Counted from the stretch's first letter, positions 25,711 through 36,009 are shown. The stretch: DNA of 64,000 nucleotides from DUOA01 sp012839095 (GCA_050951505.1 JBMNJE010000006.1:62001-126000), one strand, 5' to 3'. Notes: generated from the letters alone by a model not told the origin. Made by a program: numbers and translations.

Positions 25711-26868
25711 TTATACCCGGTCTCCCAGCAGCTCCTTTATTTTCTCCGTGGCAGTCAGCAGGGAACTGATGGATTCATCATGATTCAGCCTGTCTATCAG
25801 TGCGGCAATAAGTCTTGACAGGTCCACTTCCACAAACCATTCGGCATTTCTGACCGTATCCGGAATATAGGTAAGATTGGTTGAGAAAAACCGCTTGATA
25901 AGGCCCTGTTCATAGCACCTGTTGAAACCATCCACGCCTTCTGTGAAGAGGCCGAAGGTTACGGCTGCATACACATTGGCTGCATTCCGCCTTTTCAGCT
26001 CCTGCGCGATTTCAATTATGGATTCGCCGGAGGCTGCCATATCATCAACAATAATTACATTTTTGCCTGCAACATCCACACCCAGGTACTCATGCTGCAC
26101 AATGGGGTTCTTGCCGTTCACTATTCTTGTATAATCCCTTCTCTTATAGAAAAGTCCGATATCTATGCCTAGTACTCCTGCATAATAGATGGCCCGATCC
26201 ATTGCTCCCGTGTCAGGGCTTATAATGACGGTATTTTCCTTATCCGTAATCAAATGTCTCTCATGCTGATAGATGGACTTAATGATGTCATAGGTGGGAT
26301 GGATGGTTTGAAAATCAATCAGAGGAACAGCATTCTGCACTCTGGGATCATGGGCATCAAAGGTAATGACATTATCCACCCCCAAACGCTCCAGTTCCTG
26401 CAGTGCAATGGCACAGTCCAGGGATTCTCGGCTCCTTCTCTTGTGCTGCCTTCCGGCATAGAGAAGGGGCATGATAACGGTTATTCTTCTGCCTTTGCCG
26501 CCTACAGCTGAAATGGTTCTCTTTATATCCTGAAAATGCTCATCCGGCCCCATATGGGTTGTAATACCGAACATTTTATAGGTACAGCTGTAATTTCCGA
26601 CATCGGATAGAATATAGATGTCCTTTCCCCTGACGGTTTCATTCAGGGTTGCCTTTCCTTCTCCGTTGGAAAAGCGTACGTTATTCACAGCCACCAGATA
26701 CGAATCCTTTATCTCATCCAGATAGATCTCCTGAGATTGGTCTGCATAGTCACTTGCTCTTCTTCTGACCAGCTCCTGGTTCACCTTTTCACCAAGCTCA
26801 CGACAATTCTCAAGTGCAATTATAGCCAGCTGCCCGAAGGGAATTCTGGAAATGGATTTCTTGTCCAT
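25711..26868 (-). CDS. prs: ribose-phosphate pyrophosphokinase, long clostridial type
   Basis: 385 residues, longer than the usual 310-320, matching a longer clostridial PRPP synthetase branch. Conserved segments are RRITVIMPLLYAGRQHKRRS, VITFDAHDPRVQNAVP, VIISPDTGAMDRAIYYA, and the PRPP-binding loop VIIVDDMAASGESI (about 271-284). It makes PRPP from ribose 5-phosphate and ATP for nucleotides, His and Trp. GAGGAGGC precedes the ATG. Upstream, 26932-26959 carries two direct repeats of the type TTAAAGGCGG on the minus strand, possibly a regulatory site. It is monocistronic. Confidence 0.93.
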   Translation of the reverse strand: MDKKSISRIPFGQLAIIALENCRELGEKVNQELVRRRASDYADQSQEIYLDEIKDSYLVAVNNVRFSNGEGKATLNETVRGKDIYILSDVGNYSCTYKMFGITTHMGPDEHFQDIKRTISAVGGKGRRITVIMPLLYAGRQHKRRSRESLDCAIALQELERLGVDNVITFDAHDPRVQNAVPLIDFQTIHPTYDIIKSIYQHERHLITDKENTVIISPDTGAMDRAIYYAGVLGIDIGLFYKRRDYTRIVNGKNPIVQHEYLGVDVAGKNVIIVDDMAASGESIIEIAQELKRRNAANVYAAVTFGLFTEGVDGFNRCYEQGLIKRFFSTNLTYIPDTVRNAEWFVEVDLSRLIAALIDRLNHDESISSLLTATEKIKELLGDRV

Positions 26869-27220
26869 GTATAAAGCCTCCTCATTTTACCTTGTCAATT
26901 ATATATTGCTCATTTATCGACTCTGATACCGCCTTAAAAGACAATTTCCGCCTTTAAGTGCTTATATCAGCCTTCATTATATAGCCTTTCGACAAAATAG
27001 TAAACATGAAAAGCTGATGCGGACAAAAACCGCATATAAGACAGTCCGGTTTTTACATTGCAGACAGTGGTGCTATTGAATCTGCCTGCTTATGGTGATA
27101 AGATTATTTGTACAGGGATCGGCCCATCAACCCGGCCGGGATGTGATTTTCTGTTATGAAGCCATCCGCCAGGGGTATGTAAAAGAGGAAGCTGATCCTT
27201 TTATGAAGGGAGCGATTGCA

Positions 27221-28357
27221 GTGCTTAGGTTTACAAACGGCATAGTTTATCTGGACGGCAGATGGCAGACCGGTTTGGATATTTTGGCGGAGGATGACAA
27301 AATTGCAGATATTAAGCCTGCCGGCACCGGGTTTGAGGGCTATACAATAGATGTACAGGGCGGTTATCTTGTTCCGGGTTTCATAGATATTCATATTCAT
27401 GGTTCCAACGGCTCGGACGTTATGGATGCAAGAATCGAATCTTTGGAAAATATCTCGAATTTTCTGGCAAAGAAGGGAACCACCTCATGGCTGGCCACTA
27501 CAATGACAGTTGGAATTGACCATATCAGGCACAGTCTGAAGGTGGTATCAGAATATATGGATACCGAACATACAGGTGCACAGGTGCTGGGTGTTCATCT
27601 GGAAGGACCTTTTCTGAGCCCCCGGGCAAAGGGAGCCCATGCCGAGGAGCATATTCTGTCTCCCTCAGTTGAAGCCTATATGAGCATTGTAGATGGAATA
27701 CCCGATATTGTCCGCTTGGTTACCATAGCACCGGAAGAGGGGGAAGCACTGGAACTGGTCCGATTCCTCAGGGAGAGGGGAATTACTCCTTCACTGGGGC
27801 ATACCAAGGGCTCCTATGATCAGTGCAGCCTGGCTATTGAGGCAGGCATGAACCATGCCTGTCATTTTTACAATGCCATGACGCCGCTTAACCACAGGGA
27901 ACCGGGGGCAGTCGGTGCAATACTGGATAATGATTCCGTAACCATCGAGCTTATTGCCGATCTGATTCATGTTCACCCTGCCGCTTTGAGGCTGGCCCAT
28001 AAGGTTAAGGGACGGGACAGGGTTGTATTGATTACCGATGCCATGGTTGCTGCCGGTCTGGATGACGGAGAGTACGAACTGGGTGGGATACCGGTCTGTG
28101 TCCGGGGCGGAAGGGCCGCTCAGGAGGACGGCACTCTTGCAGGCAGCACGCTTACCCAGGACAGGGCACTGCGCAACATGATCCAAATTGGGGTACCTTC
28201 CGAGGATGTCATAGCCATGCTCACTGAGACTCCTGCCCGGCAAATCGGTGCTGGCGCCTATAAGGGCAGACTTAATGCAGGCTATGACGCAGACATCAAT
28301 ATACTGGACCAGGAATTTAATGTTGTTGCTACCTATATTAAGGGTCAGGCTGTTTAA
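27221..28357 (+). CDS. nagA: N-acetylglucosamine-6-phosphate deacetylase
   Basis: The GTG at 27221 with AAGGGAG 8 bases upstream gives 378 residues, the family norm. The frame is open back to 27092, but that extension is unlike other NagA proteins. Amidohydrolase motifs are visible: GFIDIHIHGSNG (first metal ligands), GVHLEGPFLSPRAKGAH, PSLGHTKGSYDQ, MNHACHFYNAMTPLNHREPG, and the catalytic Asp in VLITDAMVAAG. It deacetylates GlcNAc-6-phosphate in amino sugar use. nagB is not in the window. This fits an organism feeding on host or microbial glycans. Confidence 0.94.
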   Translation: MLRFTNGIVYLDGRWQTGLDILAEDDKIADIKPAGTGFEGYTIDVQGGYLVPGFIDIHIHGSNGSDVMDARIESLENISNFLAKKGTTSWLATTMTVGIDHIRHSLKVVSEYMDTEHTGAQVLGVHLEGPFLSPRAKGAHAEEHILSPSVEAYMSIVDGIPDIVRLVTIAPEEGEALELVRFLRERGITPSLGHTKGSYDQCSLAIEAGMNHACHFYNAMTPLNHREPGAVGAILDNDSVTIELIADLIHVHPAALRLAHKVKGRDRVVLITDAMVAAGLDDGEYELGGIPVCVRGGRAAQEDGTLAGSTLTQDRALRNMIQIGVPSEDVIAMLTETPARQIGAGAYKGRLNAGYDADINILDQEFNVVATYIKGQAV

Positions 28358-28379
28358 AATAATAATCCAAAAAATAAAG

Positions 28380-28409
28380 AGGCTCTTTGTTTTCGGAGCC
28401 TGTTTTTTA
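28380..28409 (+). terminator. terminator between nagA and birA
   Basis: AGGCTC (28380-28385) pairs with GAGCCT (28396-28401), followed by GTTTTTTA. Confidence 0.75.
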
Positions 28410-28427
28410 TGAAGCGAGGGACAGGTT

Positions 28428-29417
28428 GTGAAAGATCAGATACTGATGATACTCATGCAAAACCGTGAGCGCTTTTTTTCCGGAGAGGAGATAAGCAGGC
28501 TGCTGGGCGTAAGCCGGACTGCAGTCTGGAAAGCCGTCAGGCAGCTGCGGGATGACGGTTTTGAAGTGGAATCAGTAACAAGCAGGGGCTATCGTCTGGG
28601 GAGAACACCTGATATTCTGAATCCGGCCCTGCTTCAGAGTTTTTTGAAGACTAAAAAACTGGGGCGGAAAACAGAGTTTCATGACAGCATAGATTCCACC
28701 AATACCAGGGCTAAGGAGCTGGCACAGGAAGGGGCAGCTCATGGAACCCTGGTAGCAGCAGAAGAACAGCGGAAGGGAAGAGGGCGGCTGGGGAGAAGCT
28801 GGGACTCTCCGCCGGGAATGGGGATCTGGATGTCAGTCATCCTGCGGCCGGCCTTTCCTCCCCGTTTTGCACCGCGGATGACCGCCCTTGCAGGATTGGC
28901 CGTACTGGATGCCGTAAACATGCTTACCGGCAGCAGGGCGCTGATAAAATGGCCCAATGACATTATTATAAACAGGAAAAAGGTCTGCGGCATTCTTACG
29001 GAGATGCAGGCTGATCCCGATTTGATTGAGTATGTCATAATCGGCATCGGAATGAATGTTAATACCCCAAAAGAGGGATTTCCGGAAGAACTTGCCCATT
29101 CCGCCACGTCTCTCCTGCTGGAGACAGGGCAGGAGGTTAACCGGTGTCAGATGACGGCCTGCATACTTAATTCCTTCGAGAAGTTATATGACTGCTATGA
29201 AAAGACCACAGATTTTTCCGGTATGATGGAGAGATACAGGTCGCAGTGCATAACCCTGGGAAAACGGGTCCGGGTTGTCAGCCTGTCCGGCGAGTGGGAA
29301 GGCACTGCCCTTGACCTGACTGAGGATTGTGAGCTGGTGGTGGAGCTGGAAGACGGCTCCAGGTGCACGGTTCTATCCGGCGATGTGTCTGTAAGGGGTA
29401 TTGCGGGATATCTGTAG
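28428..29417 (+). CDS. birA: biotin-protein ligase / biotin operon repressor
   Basis: 329 residues, GTG start with AGGGACAGG upstream. An N-terminal winged helix-turn-helix (about 1-60, SGEEISRLLGVSRTAVWKAV) is followed by the ligase domain with GRGRLGRSWDSPPGMGIWMS (biotinyl-AMP loop) and KWPNDIIINRKKVCGILTEM. A C-terminal SH3-like domain ends the protein. It links biotin to carboxylase carrier proteins and, with the DNA-binding domain present, can repress biotin genes. A weak GCTCCC/GGGAGC hairpin follows at 29424-29443. No biotin gene is nearby. Confidence 0.95.
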   Translation: MKDQILMILMQNRERFFSGEEISRLLGVSRTAVWKAVRQLRDDGFEVESVTSRGYRLGRTPDILNPALLQSFLKTKKLGRKTEFHDSIDSTNTRAKELAQEGAAHGTLVAAEEQRKGRGRLGRSWDSPPGMGIWMSVILRPAFPPRFAPRMTALAGLAVLDAVNMLTGSRALIKWPNDIIINRKKVCGILTEMQADPDLIEYVIIGIGMNVNTPKEGFPEELAHSATSLLLETGQEVNRCQMTACILNSFEKLYDCYEKTTDFSGMMERYRSQCITLGKRVRVVSLSGEWEGTALDLTEDCELVVELEDGSRCTVLSGDVSVRGIAGYL

Positions 29418-29626
29418 TGACAGGCTCCCTGACAATCGGGAGCAAATTGCCGGAATACCGACCTATTTGCCAGATACAGGGGCAGAATTCACCCATAATC
29501 GGCAAAGACTGGCTTATGAAGGATTTTATACCCAAAGCCGCATTGCCTTTAAGGTTAAAGTCATCTAAGATGGAATAAACTTCGGCCTGCCTGATTGCAA
29601 GGCATTAAGCAAACGGAGGTTAAATC

Positions 29627-31450
29627 GTGGATATAATAAAAAGGATACTTGCCTACAGCGGTAAGTATCGAAAAAAGCTCATATCAGCTGTTATTCTGCT
29701 GACACTGCTTATTGCTGTCAACCTGCTTACTCCCCATATCTCCCGCATTATCGTGGACGACGTGGTGGAAGGAGGCAGGCGGCAGCTGCTGCCGGTTCTA
29801 TTGGCTCTGCTGCTTCTGGCTTCTCTTACCAAAGGCGCTTCCCTGTATTTGCGAAGCTGCCTGTTTGAGAGCTATGCCCAGGACTGCCTCTATGACCTGA
29901 GAAATGATATGTATACACACCTGCAGGGCCTTCCCTTTTCCTATTATGACAATAATAGGGTTGGAGAACTCATGTCCAGGATGACCGGTGACTTGGAGGG
30001 TATCCGTATATTTTTATCTGCCGGCATTCCCATCCTGCTGGAAAATGCTGTTTACTTCATAGGAACTACTATTATTCTCTTTATCATGAATGCCAGACTG
30101 GCAGTCATCACCTTAAGCGTTATGCCTTTGATTGCCTACGGTGCCTATCGATTCAACCGCTTCATCCGGCCGAGGTTCAACGAAATCCGGGAACAGCAGG
30201 CTGTGCTTAATACCGCCGCACAGGAAAACATTGCCGGTGTGAGGGTGGTTAAGGCCTTTGCCAGGGAGCAGTATGAAATAGAGAAATTTGATGCGGAAAA
30301 CGACAAGAACAGGGAGTTCCAGATTAAGGCGAGCAAGCTGTGGGGCAACTATTTTCCGGTCATGGATTTTCTCTCCAGCGCCGCTCTGGTTATCATGATC
30401 TGGGCAGGGGGCCGCATGGTAGGTGCCGGTCAGCTCAGCCTGGGCACAATAGTGGCCTTCAACGGATACCTGTGGATGCTTATCATGCCTATGCGGATGC
30501 TGGGCTGGATTATGAACATGATGGCACAGGCCATTACCTCCGGAAGGCGGGTATTTGAGGTTCTGGATACCGGTTCCACCATCAGGGAAAAGGAAAACCC
30601 GCATAATCCAGAAGATTTTCAGGGGGAGGTTACATTTAAAAATGTTTCCTTCCGCTACAGGCAGCAGCTGGTCCTGAAAGATCTGGATTTCCATGTGCCT
30701 GCAGGCAGCACCGTTGCCATAATGGGGGCTACCGGCTCGGGAAAGACTTCCATCATAAACCTTATTCTGCGGTTTTACGATCGCTCTGAGGGAGAAGTTC
30801 TGATAGACGGTGTAGATGTCAAAGATTGGAATCTTCGAAGGCTGCGTTCGGAAACAGGGATAATCATGCAGGATACCTTCCTCTTTTCCGATACCATCGA
30901 AGGCAATATCCTCTATGGGAAAACCGATGCCGACCGGGAGGAAGTAATTCAGGCAGCCAAAATGGCGGATGCCCATGAATTCATTATGGAAATGCCCATG
31001 GGCTATGATACCATTATTGGGGAGCGGGGCGTCGGGCTGTCCGGAGGCCAGAGGCAGCGCATCGCCATCGCCAGGGCGATTATAAAGAATCCCAAGATCC
31101 TTATAATGGACGACTGTACCTCGGCTGTGGATATGGAAACAGAGCACAAGATTCAAACAGCCCTGAAAGAGCTGCAAGAGAGCCGGACTACTTTCATCAT
31201 TGCCCATCGTGTTTCCTCAGTACGAAATGCAGATATGATACTGATGCTGGAGAACGGACGCATTGTTGAAAGGGGAAATCACCAGCAGTTGATGGAAGCA
31301 AAGGGCCTTTACTACAATATGGTAAAACAGCAGTATAAGGACTTTGACAATATCAACTGGGATGAAGTCGCAGGCAGAGATGAAAACTACGCCGCTGCCG
31401 TCAGGCAGAAGGGGACTGAGCAGGCCCGTCGGAAAGTGAAGGTGATATAA
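29627..31450 (+). CDS. ABC exporter half-transporter with degenerate ATP site (heterodimer subunit 1)
   Basis: 607 residues, GTG start, CGGAGGT 6 bases upstream. Six membrane segments (about 15-310) are followed by a nucleotide-binding domain: Walker A GATGSGKTS, signature LSGGQRQR, Walker B LIMDDCTSAVD. The catalytic glutamate after Walker B is Asp, the hallmark of the degenerate site in heterodimeric exporters such as TM287/288. The partner starts two bases after the stop codon. Substrates of this family include drugs, lipids and peptides; none can be assigned here. Confidence 0.93.
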   Translation: MDIIKRILAYSGKYRKKLISAVILLTLLIAVNLLTPHISRIIVDDVVEGGRRQLLPVLLALLLLASLTKGASLYLRSCLFESYAQDCLYDLRNDMYTHLQGLPFSYYDNNRVGELMSRMTGDLEGIRIFLSAGIPILLENAVYFIGTTIILFIMNARLAVITLSVMPLIAYGAYRFNRFIRPRFNEIREQQAVLNTAAQENIAGVRVVKAFAREQYEIEKFDAENDKNREFQIKASKLWGNYFPVMDFLSSAALVIMIWAGGRMVGAGQLSLGTIVAFNGYLWMLIMPMRMLGWIMNMMAQAITSGRRVFEVLDTGSTIREKENPHNPEDFQGEVTFKNVSFRYRQQLVLKDLDFHVPAGSTVAIMGATGSGKTSIINLILRFYDRSEGEVLIDGVDVKDWNLRRLRSETGIIMQDTFLFSDTIEGNILYGKTDADREEVIQAAKMADAHEFIMEMPMGYDTIIGERGVGLSGGQRQRIAIARAIIKNPKILIMDDCTSAVDMETEHKIQTALKELQESRTTFIIAHRVSSVRNADMILMLENGRIVERGNHQQLMEAKGLYYNMVKQQYKDFDNINWDEVAGRDENYAAAVRQKGTEQARRKVKVI

Positions 31451-31451
31451 G

Positions 31452-33236
31452 ATGCTGCGAAACAGAATAACGGATGACGAGGTGCTGGAAAAACCTTTTA
31501 ATTTAAGTCAGCTGAGACGTCTGATGGCATATATGAAGCCATACAGGAAACAGGTTGTTATTACGGTCATACTGATGTTTGTAGCAGCATTCTGCGGACT
31601 CTTAGGTCCCATTATCCTGCAGACTGCCATAGATGACTATATGCCCCAGGGGGATTTCAGGGGTCTGACAATGCTGGCTCTCTTCTTTCTTGCCATAAAC
31701 GGCATAACCCTTGTGTGCACAAGGCAGCGGGTTCTGACCATGTCCAGAGTAGGACAGAATGTATTATATCGAATAAGGCGGGATCTGTTCAATCATATTC
31801 AGAAGCTTTCCTTTAATTTCTATGACAGCCGTCCTGCAGGAAAGATTCTGGTTCGGATTATAAATGATGTAAACTCCCTGGGGGATCTTTTGTCCAACGG
31901 TATCATCAATGTACTGGTTGATGCAGCCTCAATTATAATAGTTATTGCACTTATGCTTTACCTGAATGTTACTCTGACCCTTATTACCCTGCTTGCCATG
32001 CCGCTTATGATAGGAGTGATCGCAGGCCTTAAGAATATCATACGCAAGAGGTGGCAGACTGTACGCAGAAAATCCTCCAATATGAATGCCTATCTGCATG
32101 AGAGCCTTGCTGGAATGCGTGTAATCCAGGCTTATGTAAGGGAACCGGAAACCAATCAGCTATACAATCATCTGAGTCAGGATATTCGCTCTTCCTGGAT
32201 GCAGGCCATTAAAGTGAACAATCTCATGGGTCCCGCTTCAGATATTATTGCAACCATAGCAGTTGTTCTGGTATATCTGTTCGGCGTTTCCTTTATAGAC
32301 AGCGGCACGGTTACAGTGGGTGTGCTGGTTGCCTTCTCCAGCTACGTATGGAGGTTCTGGCAGCCGGTTAACAGCATAATGAATTTTTATAACTCCATCC
32401 TCATTGCCATGGCATCAACAGAGCGTATTTTCGAGCTGATGGATACGCCTCCCGATATATTTGACCATGACAATGCAGAAGAACTGCCGGAAATCGAGGG
32501 CAGGGTTGAATTTGAGAACCTATCCTTCTATTATGAACCGGAAAAACAGGTCCTGAAGAATGTAAGCTTCAAGATATCACCCGGCGAAACCATTGCCCTG
32601 GTCGGGCCCACAGGAGCAGGCAAGAGCACCATTGTCAACCTGATCAGCCGCTTTTATGAACCGGTGGAGGGCAGGGTGCTGATAGACGGGGTCGATATAA
32701 ATACGGTCACCTTAAACTCCCTTAGAAAACAGATGGGTGTAATGCTGCAGGATTCCTTTATTTTCTCGGGAACCATAATGGATAATATACGCTACGGCAG
32801 GCTGGATGCAACGGATGAAGAGGTTAAGGAAGCTGCAAGGCTGGTTCATGCTGATGAGTTCATTCGGAGTATGGAGAAAGGCTATTATACTGAGGTAAAT
32901 GAGCGGGGTTCCAGGCTCTCCCAGGGACAGCGGCAGCTTATCTCCTTTGCCCGGGCTTTGCTGGCTGATCCCCGTATTCTGATTCTGGATGAAGCGACCT
33001 CCAGTATAGACACACAGACCGAACTACTGGTACAGAAAGGTCTGGAGCAGCTGCTTAAAGGAAGGACCTCCTTTGTCATAGCACACCGTCTGTCCACCAT
33101 CCGGAATGCCAATCGGATAATGTATATCAGTGACGGGCGCATTAAGGAGAGCGGAAGCCACGATGAACTGATGAAGTTGAAAGGCGACTACTATGATTTG
33201 TATTTGTCCCAGTATCGATTCCTGGAAGCAATGTAA
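31452..33236 (+). CDS. ABC exporter half-transporter (heterodimer subunit 2)
   Basis: 594 residues with six membrane segments (about 35-325) and a nucleotide-binding domain: Walker A GPTGAGKST, Walker B ILILDEATSSID with the catalytic Glu intact, and a signature changed to LSQGQRQL. The intact Walker B here with the altered signature complements subunit 1, so the pair would have one consensus and one degenerate ATP site. Directly coupled to the upstream gene; recQ starts 20 bases later. Confidence 0.93.
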   Translation: MLRNRITDDEVLEKPFNLSQLRRLMAYMKPYRKQVVITVILMFVAAFCGLLGPIILQTAIDDYMPQGDFRGLTMLALFFLAINGITLVCTRQRVLTMSRVGQNVLYRIRRDLFNHIQKLSFNFYDSRPAGKILVRIINDVNSLGDLLSNGIINVLVDAASIIIVIALMLYLNVTLTLITLLAMPLMIGVIAGLKNIIRKRWQTVRRKSSNMNAYLHESLAGMRVIQAYVREPETNQLYNHLSQDIRSSWMQAIKVNNLMGPASDIIATIAVVLVYLFGVSFIDSGTVTVGVLVAFSSYVWRFWQPVNSIMNFYNSILIAMASTERIFELMDTPPDIFDHDNAEELPEIEGRVEFENLSFYYEPEKQVLKNVSFKISPGETIALVGPTGAGKSTIVNLISRFYEPVEGRVLIDGVDINTVTLNSLRKQMGVMLQDSFIFSGTIMDNIRYGRLDATDEEVKEAARLVHADEFIRSMEKGYYTEVNERGSRLSQGQRQLISFARALLADPRILILDEATSSIDTQTELLVQKGLEQLLKGRTSFVIAHRLSTIRNANRIMYISDGRIKESGSHDELMKLKGDYYDLYLSQYRFLEAM

Positions 33237-33256
33237 TGGGATTTCTGTAAAGAGGT

Positions 33257-34789
33257 ATGAAGAAGAAGGATGAAGCAAGAAAGATGAGCTTATTGGGAAA
33301 TAATTTGAAGAATAACATGAAAGAACGATCGCTTGAGCTGCTGGAGAAGTATTTTGGATTTTCCGATTTCAGAAAGGGTCAGTGGGAGGTAGTGGAACAC
33401 ATCCTAAGGGGGAAGAATGCCATAGCCGTTTTTCCCACAGGAGGAGGCAAATCCCTTTGCTATCAGCTGCCCGCTCTGATGATGCCCGGCACCACCATTG
33501 TCATTTCGCCCCTGATATCCCTTATGAAGGACCAGGTTGACGCCCTGCTGGATAAGGGCATTGCCGCATCCTTTATCAGCAGCTCCATTTCCGATCACGA
33601 GGTCCAGCGGCGGCTTCAGGAGATGAAAAGGGGCATGTACAAGATCGTCTATATTGCGCCGGAACGCTTTCAATCTGAAGCCTTTACAGAAACCCTGAAA
33701 GATATCCATATTCCCTTTCTTGCTGTTGATGAAGCCCATTGCATCTCCCAGTGGGGTCATAATTTCAGACCGTCATACCTGAGAATCAAAGATTTTATAC
33801 GGTCCGTAGGCAATCCGGTAGTAGCTGCCTTTACGGCCACAGCCAATGAGAAGGTACAGAAGGATATGATAACACTGCTGGGCCTTACCGAGTGCAGGCT
33901 CTTTGTAGGCAGCTTTGACAGGCCCAATCTGGAGTTTCGCATCGAAGACCCCGATTCGCCGGATGCCTTTGTACTTAACTATGCCAGGAGGCATCCTGAC
34001 TGGCTTGGAATCGTGTATGCTTCCACCCGCAGAAATGTGGAAAACCTCTTCTATTATCTGACAAACAACGGAATTCGGGCTGGAATGTACCATGCCGGGC
34101 TGACAGCGGAGCAGCGCAACAGGCAGCAGGACAGCTTTTTAAGCGAGGGGATACAGGTGATGGCTGCCACCAATGCTTTTGGCATGGGCATTGACAAGAG
34201 CAATGTCAGATTCATCATTCATTATAATATGCCCATATCTATGGAAAGCTATTATCAGGAAGCCGGCCGGGCAGGACGGGACGGCAAAAAAGCTGTATGC
34301 ATCCTTATAAGGAATCCGGAGGACTACCAGCTTAACAAATTCCTGATCAGCAGCAATTATCCCCCTGTCAAGGCAGCGGAAAATCTTTTCCACAGGATCG
34401 GCAGGAGAAGAAAAACCGGCATTCCGGTGGAGAAGCTTTTGAACAGAAGATCCCCGGGTGCTTCAGTGCGGGACAGTGCCTTAAAGAAGATAATTGAATA
34501 CGGCTATGCTGAAATCCGGAGCGGTCTGGTTTTTCCCACCGAAAAAAAGCATTTTACCCTTTCTCAGAAGGAAATCGACAGGCACAAGCATATCGAGCTG
34601 GAAAAACTGGATACCATGCAAAGATATACTGACGAAAAGGTTTGCCTCCGAGCCTATATACTTCGGTATTTCAATGAAGAACCGCCTGAAGAACGGTGCG
34701 GAAACTGCAGCCTCTGCTATCAAAGCGCCGTGGAGGATGATAAAGGGATGATGGATATGCTGCTTTCCCAGATAATGGGAAGGAAATAA
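33257..34789 (+). CDS. recQ: RecQ-family ATP-dependent DNA helicase, short form
   Basis: 510 residues. Motif I FPTGGGKSLCYQLPA, motif II DEAHCISQWGHNFRPSY, and motif VI YYQEAGRAGRDG are complete. A zinc-binding region near the C-terminus (FNEEPPEERCGNCSLC) follows the helicase lobes. No HRDC domain is present, so it is shorter than E. coli RecQ (about 610). It unwinds DNA 3' to 5' in recombination and replication repair. The start is uncertain: the ATG at 33257 has GAGG too close, and ATGs at 33284 and 33317 are possible. Confidence 0.92.
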   Translation: MKKKDEARKMSLLGNNLKNNMKERSLELLEKYFGFSDFRKGQWEVVEHILRGKNAIAVFPTGGGKSLCYQLPALMMPGTTIVISPLISLMKDQVDALLDKGIAASFISSSISDHEVQRRLQEMKRGMYKIVYIAPERFQSEAFTETLKDIHIPFLAVDEAHCISQWGHNFRPSYLRIKDFIRSVGNPVVAAFTATANEKVQKDMITLLGLTECRLFVGSFDRPNLEFRIEDPDSPDAFVLNYARRHPDWLGIVYASTRRNVENLFYYLTNNGIRAGMYHAGLTAEQRNRQQDSFLSEGIQVMAATNAFGMGIDKSNVRFIIHYNMPISMESYYQEAGRAGRDGKKAVCILIRNPEDYQLNKFLISSNYPPVKAAENLFHRIGRRRKTGIPVEKLLNRRSPGASVRDSALKKIIEYGYAEIRSGLVFPTEKKHFTLSQKEIDRHKHIELEKLDTMQRYTDEKVCLRAYILRYFNEEPPEERCGNCSLCYQSAVEDDKGMMDMLLSQIMGRK

Positions 34790-34908
34790 TGCCTTAGTGA
34801 GTTGTGAATTTATTAACCTGCTTATAAAGGAAAAAATAAGAATGTGTCGAATAGATAAGATGGATTACTAATTAAATTAAAATATAAGTTACAGAAGGAG
34901 GACATTCT

Positions 34909-36009
34909 ATGTCAAAGGTTAGAGAAGTGCGTGCAGCAATTATTGGCTGCGGAGGTATTGCATTTGGAAAGCATATGCCCAGCCTGGCAAAGCTGGACTA
35001 TGTGAAAATGGTGGCATTCTGCGATATCGTAGAGGAGAGAGCTGAAAGAGCAGCCAAGGAATTCGGGGTGGAAGGAGCAAAAACCTACCTGGATTACAAT
35101 GAGCTTCTGAAGGACGATTCCATTGAAGTGGTTCATGTATGTACCCCCAACCGTTCCCATGCCGAGATTACCATAGCTGCTTTGGAAGCAGGCAAGCATG
35201 TCATGTGCGAAAAGCCCATGGCCAAAACCGCTGAGGATGCCAGAAAGATGGTAGAGGCAGCCAAGAGAACCGGCAAGAAGCTCACCATCGGCTACCAGGG
35301 CAGGCACAGGGCCGATTCACAGTATTTAAAGAATACGGTTGAAAACGGCGAGCTGGGCGAAATCTATTTTGCCAAGGCTCATGCCATCCGCAGACGGGCT
35401 GTTCCCACCTGGGGTGTATTTCTCAATGAATATGAACAGGGAGGCGGGCCCCTCATCGATATCGGCACACATGCGCTGGATCTTACCCTGTGGATGATGG
35501 ACAACTACAAGCCCAAGTATGTAGTAGGAACCACATACCACAAGCTTTCCGGAAAAGGCAGCGATGCCAATGCTTTCGGACCCTGGGATCCTGAGGAGTT
35601 CACCGTTGAGGATTCTGCCTTTGGTTTTGTTGTAATGGAAAACGGAGCTACCATCATCCTGGAATCCAGCTGGGCACTTAACACCCTTCAGGAAGGAGAA
35701 TCCCGCACCACCTTGTGCGGTACCGAGGGTGGAGCCGACATGCAGGACGGACTGCGCATCAACGGCGAGAAGTATGGTAAACTCTACAGCACCAAGCCTG
35801 TGCTGGGAGCAGGCGGCGTAGCCTTCTATGATGGACGCCAGGAAAACGAATCGGATCGGGAAGCCAGATTGTGGATTGAAAGCATACTCTACGACAGGGA
35901 TCCCGTTGTTCTTCCGGAGCAGGCTCTGACAGTAACCGAAATCCTGGAAGGCATATACGTATCAGCCCAAACAGGAAAACCCTTCTATTTCAATAAGGAT
36001 GAAGAATAG
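34909..36009 (+). CDS. Gfo/Idh/MocA-family oxidoreductase (first of two)
   Basis: 366 residues with AAGGAGG before the ATG. An N-terminal Rossmann domain (IIGCGGIAFGKHMPSLAKL, about 10-28) carries the family EKPM signature (HVMCEKPMAKTAEDARKM), and a C-terminal alpha/beta domain holds the catalytic GPLIDIGTHALDL motif (Asp and His). Members use NAD(P) to oxidise or isomerise sugars, inositols or amino sugars. The substrate is not predictable. It stands alone between recQ and the phosphosugar mutase, with its own terminator. Confidence 0.9.
   Translation: MSKVREVRAAIIGCGGIAFGKHMPSLAKLDYVKMVAFCDIVEERAERAAKEFGVEGAKTYLDYNELLKDDSIEVVHVCTPNRSHAEITIAALEAGKHVMCEKPMAKTAEDARKMVEAAKRTGKKLTIGYQGRHRADSQYLKNTVENGELGEIYFAKAHAIRRRAVPTWGVFLNEYEQGGGPLIDIGTHALDLTLWMMDNYKPKYVVGTTYHKLSGKGSDANAFGPWDPEEFTVEDSAFGFVVMENGATIILESSWALNTLQEGESRTTLCGTEGGADMQDGLRINGEKYGKLYSTKPVLGAGGVAFYDGRQENESDREARLWIESILYDRDPVVLPEQALTVTEILEGIYVSAQTGKPFYFNKDEE

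Noticed and set aside
30113..31207. 364-codon open frame on the minus strand
   Set aside because: It lies wholly antisense to the ABC exporter gene and reads as His/Pro-rich shadow without ribosome site or family features.
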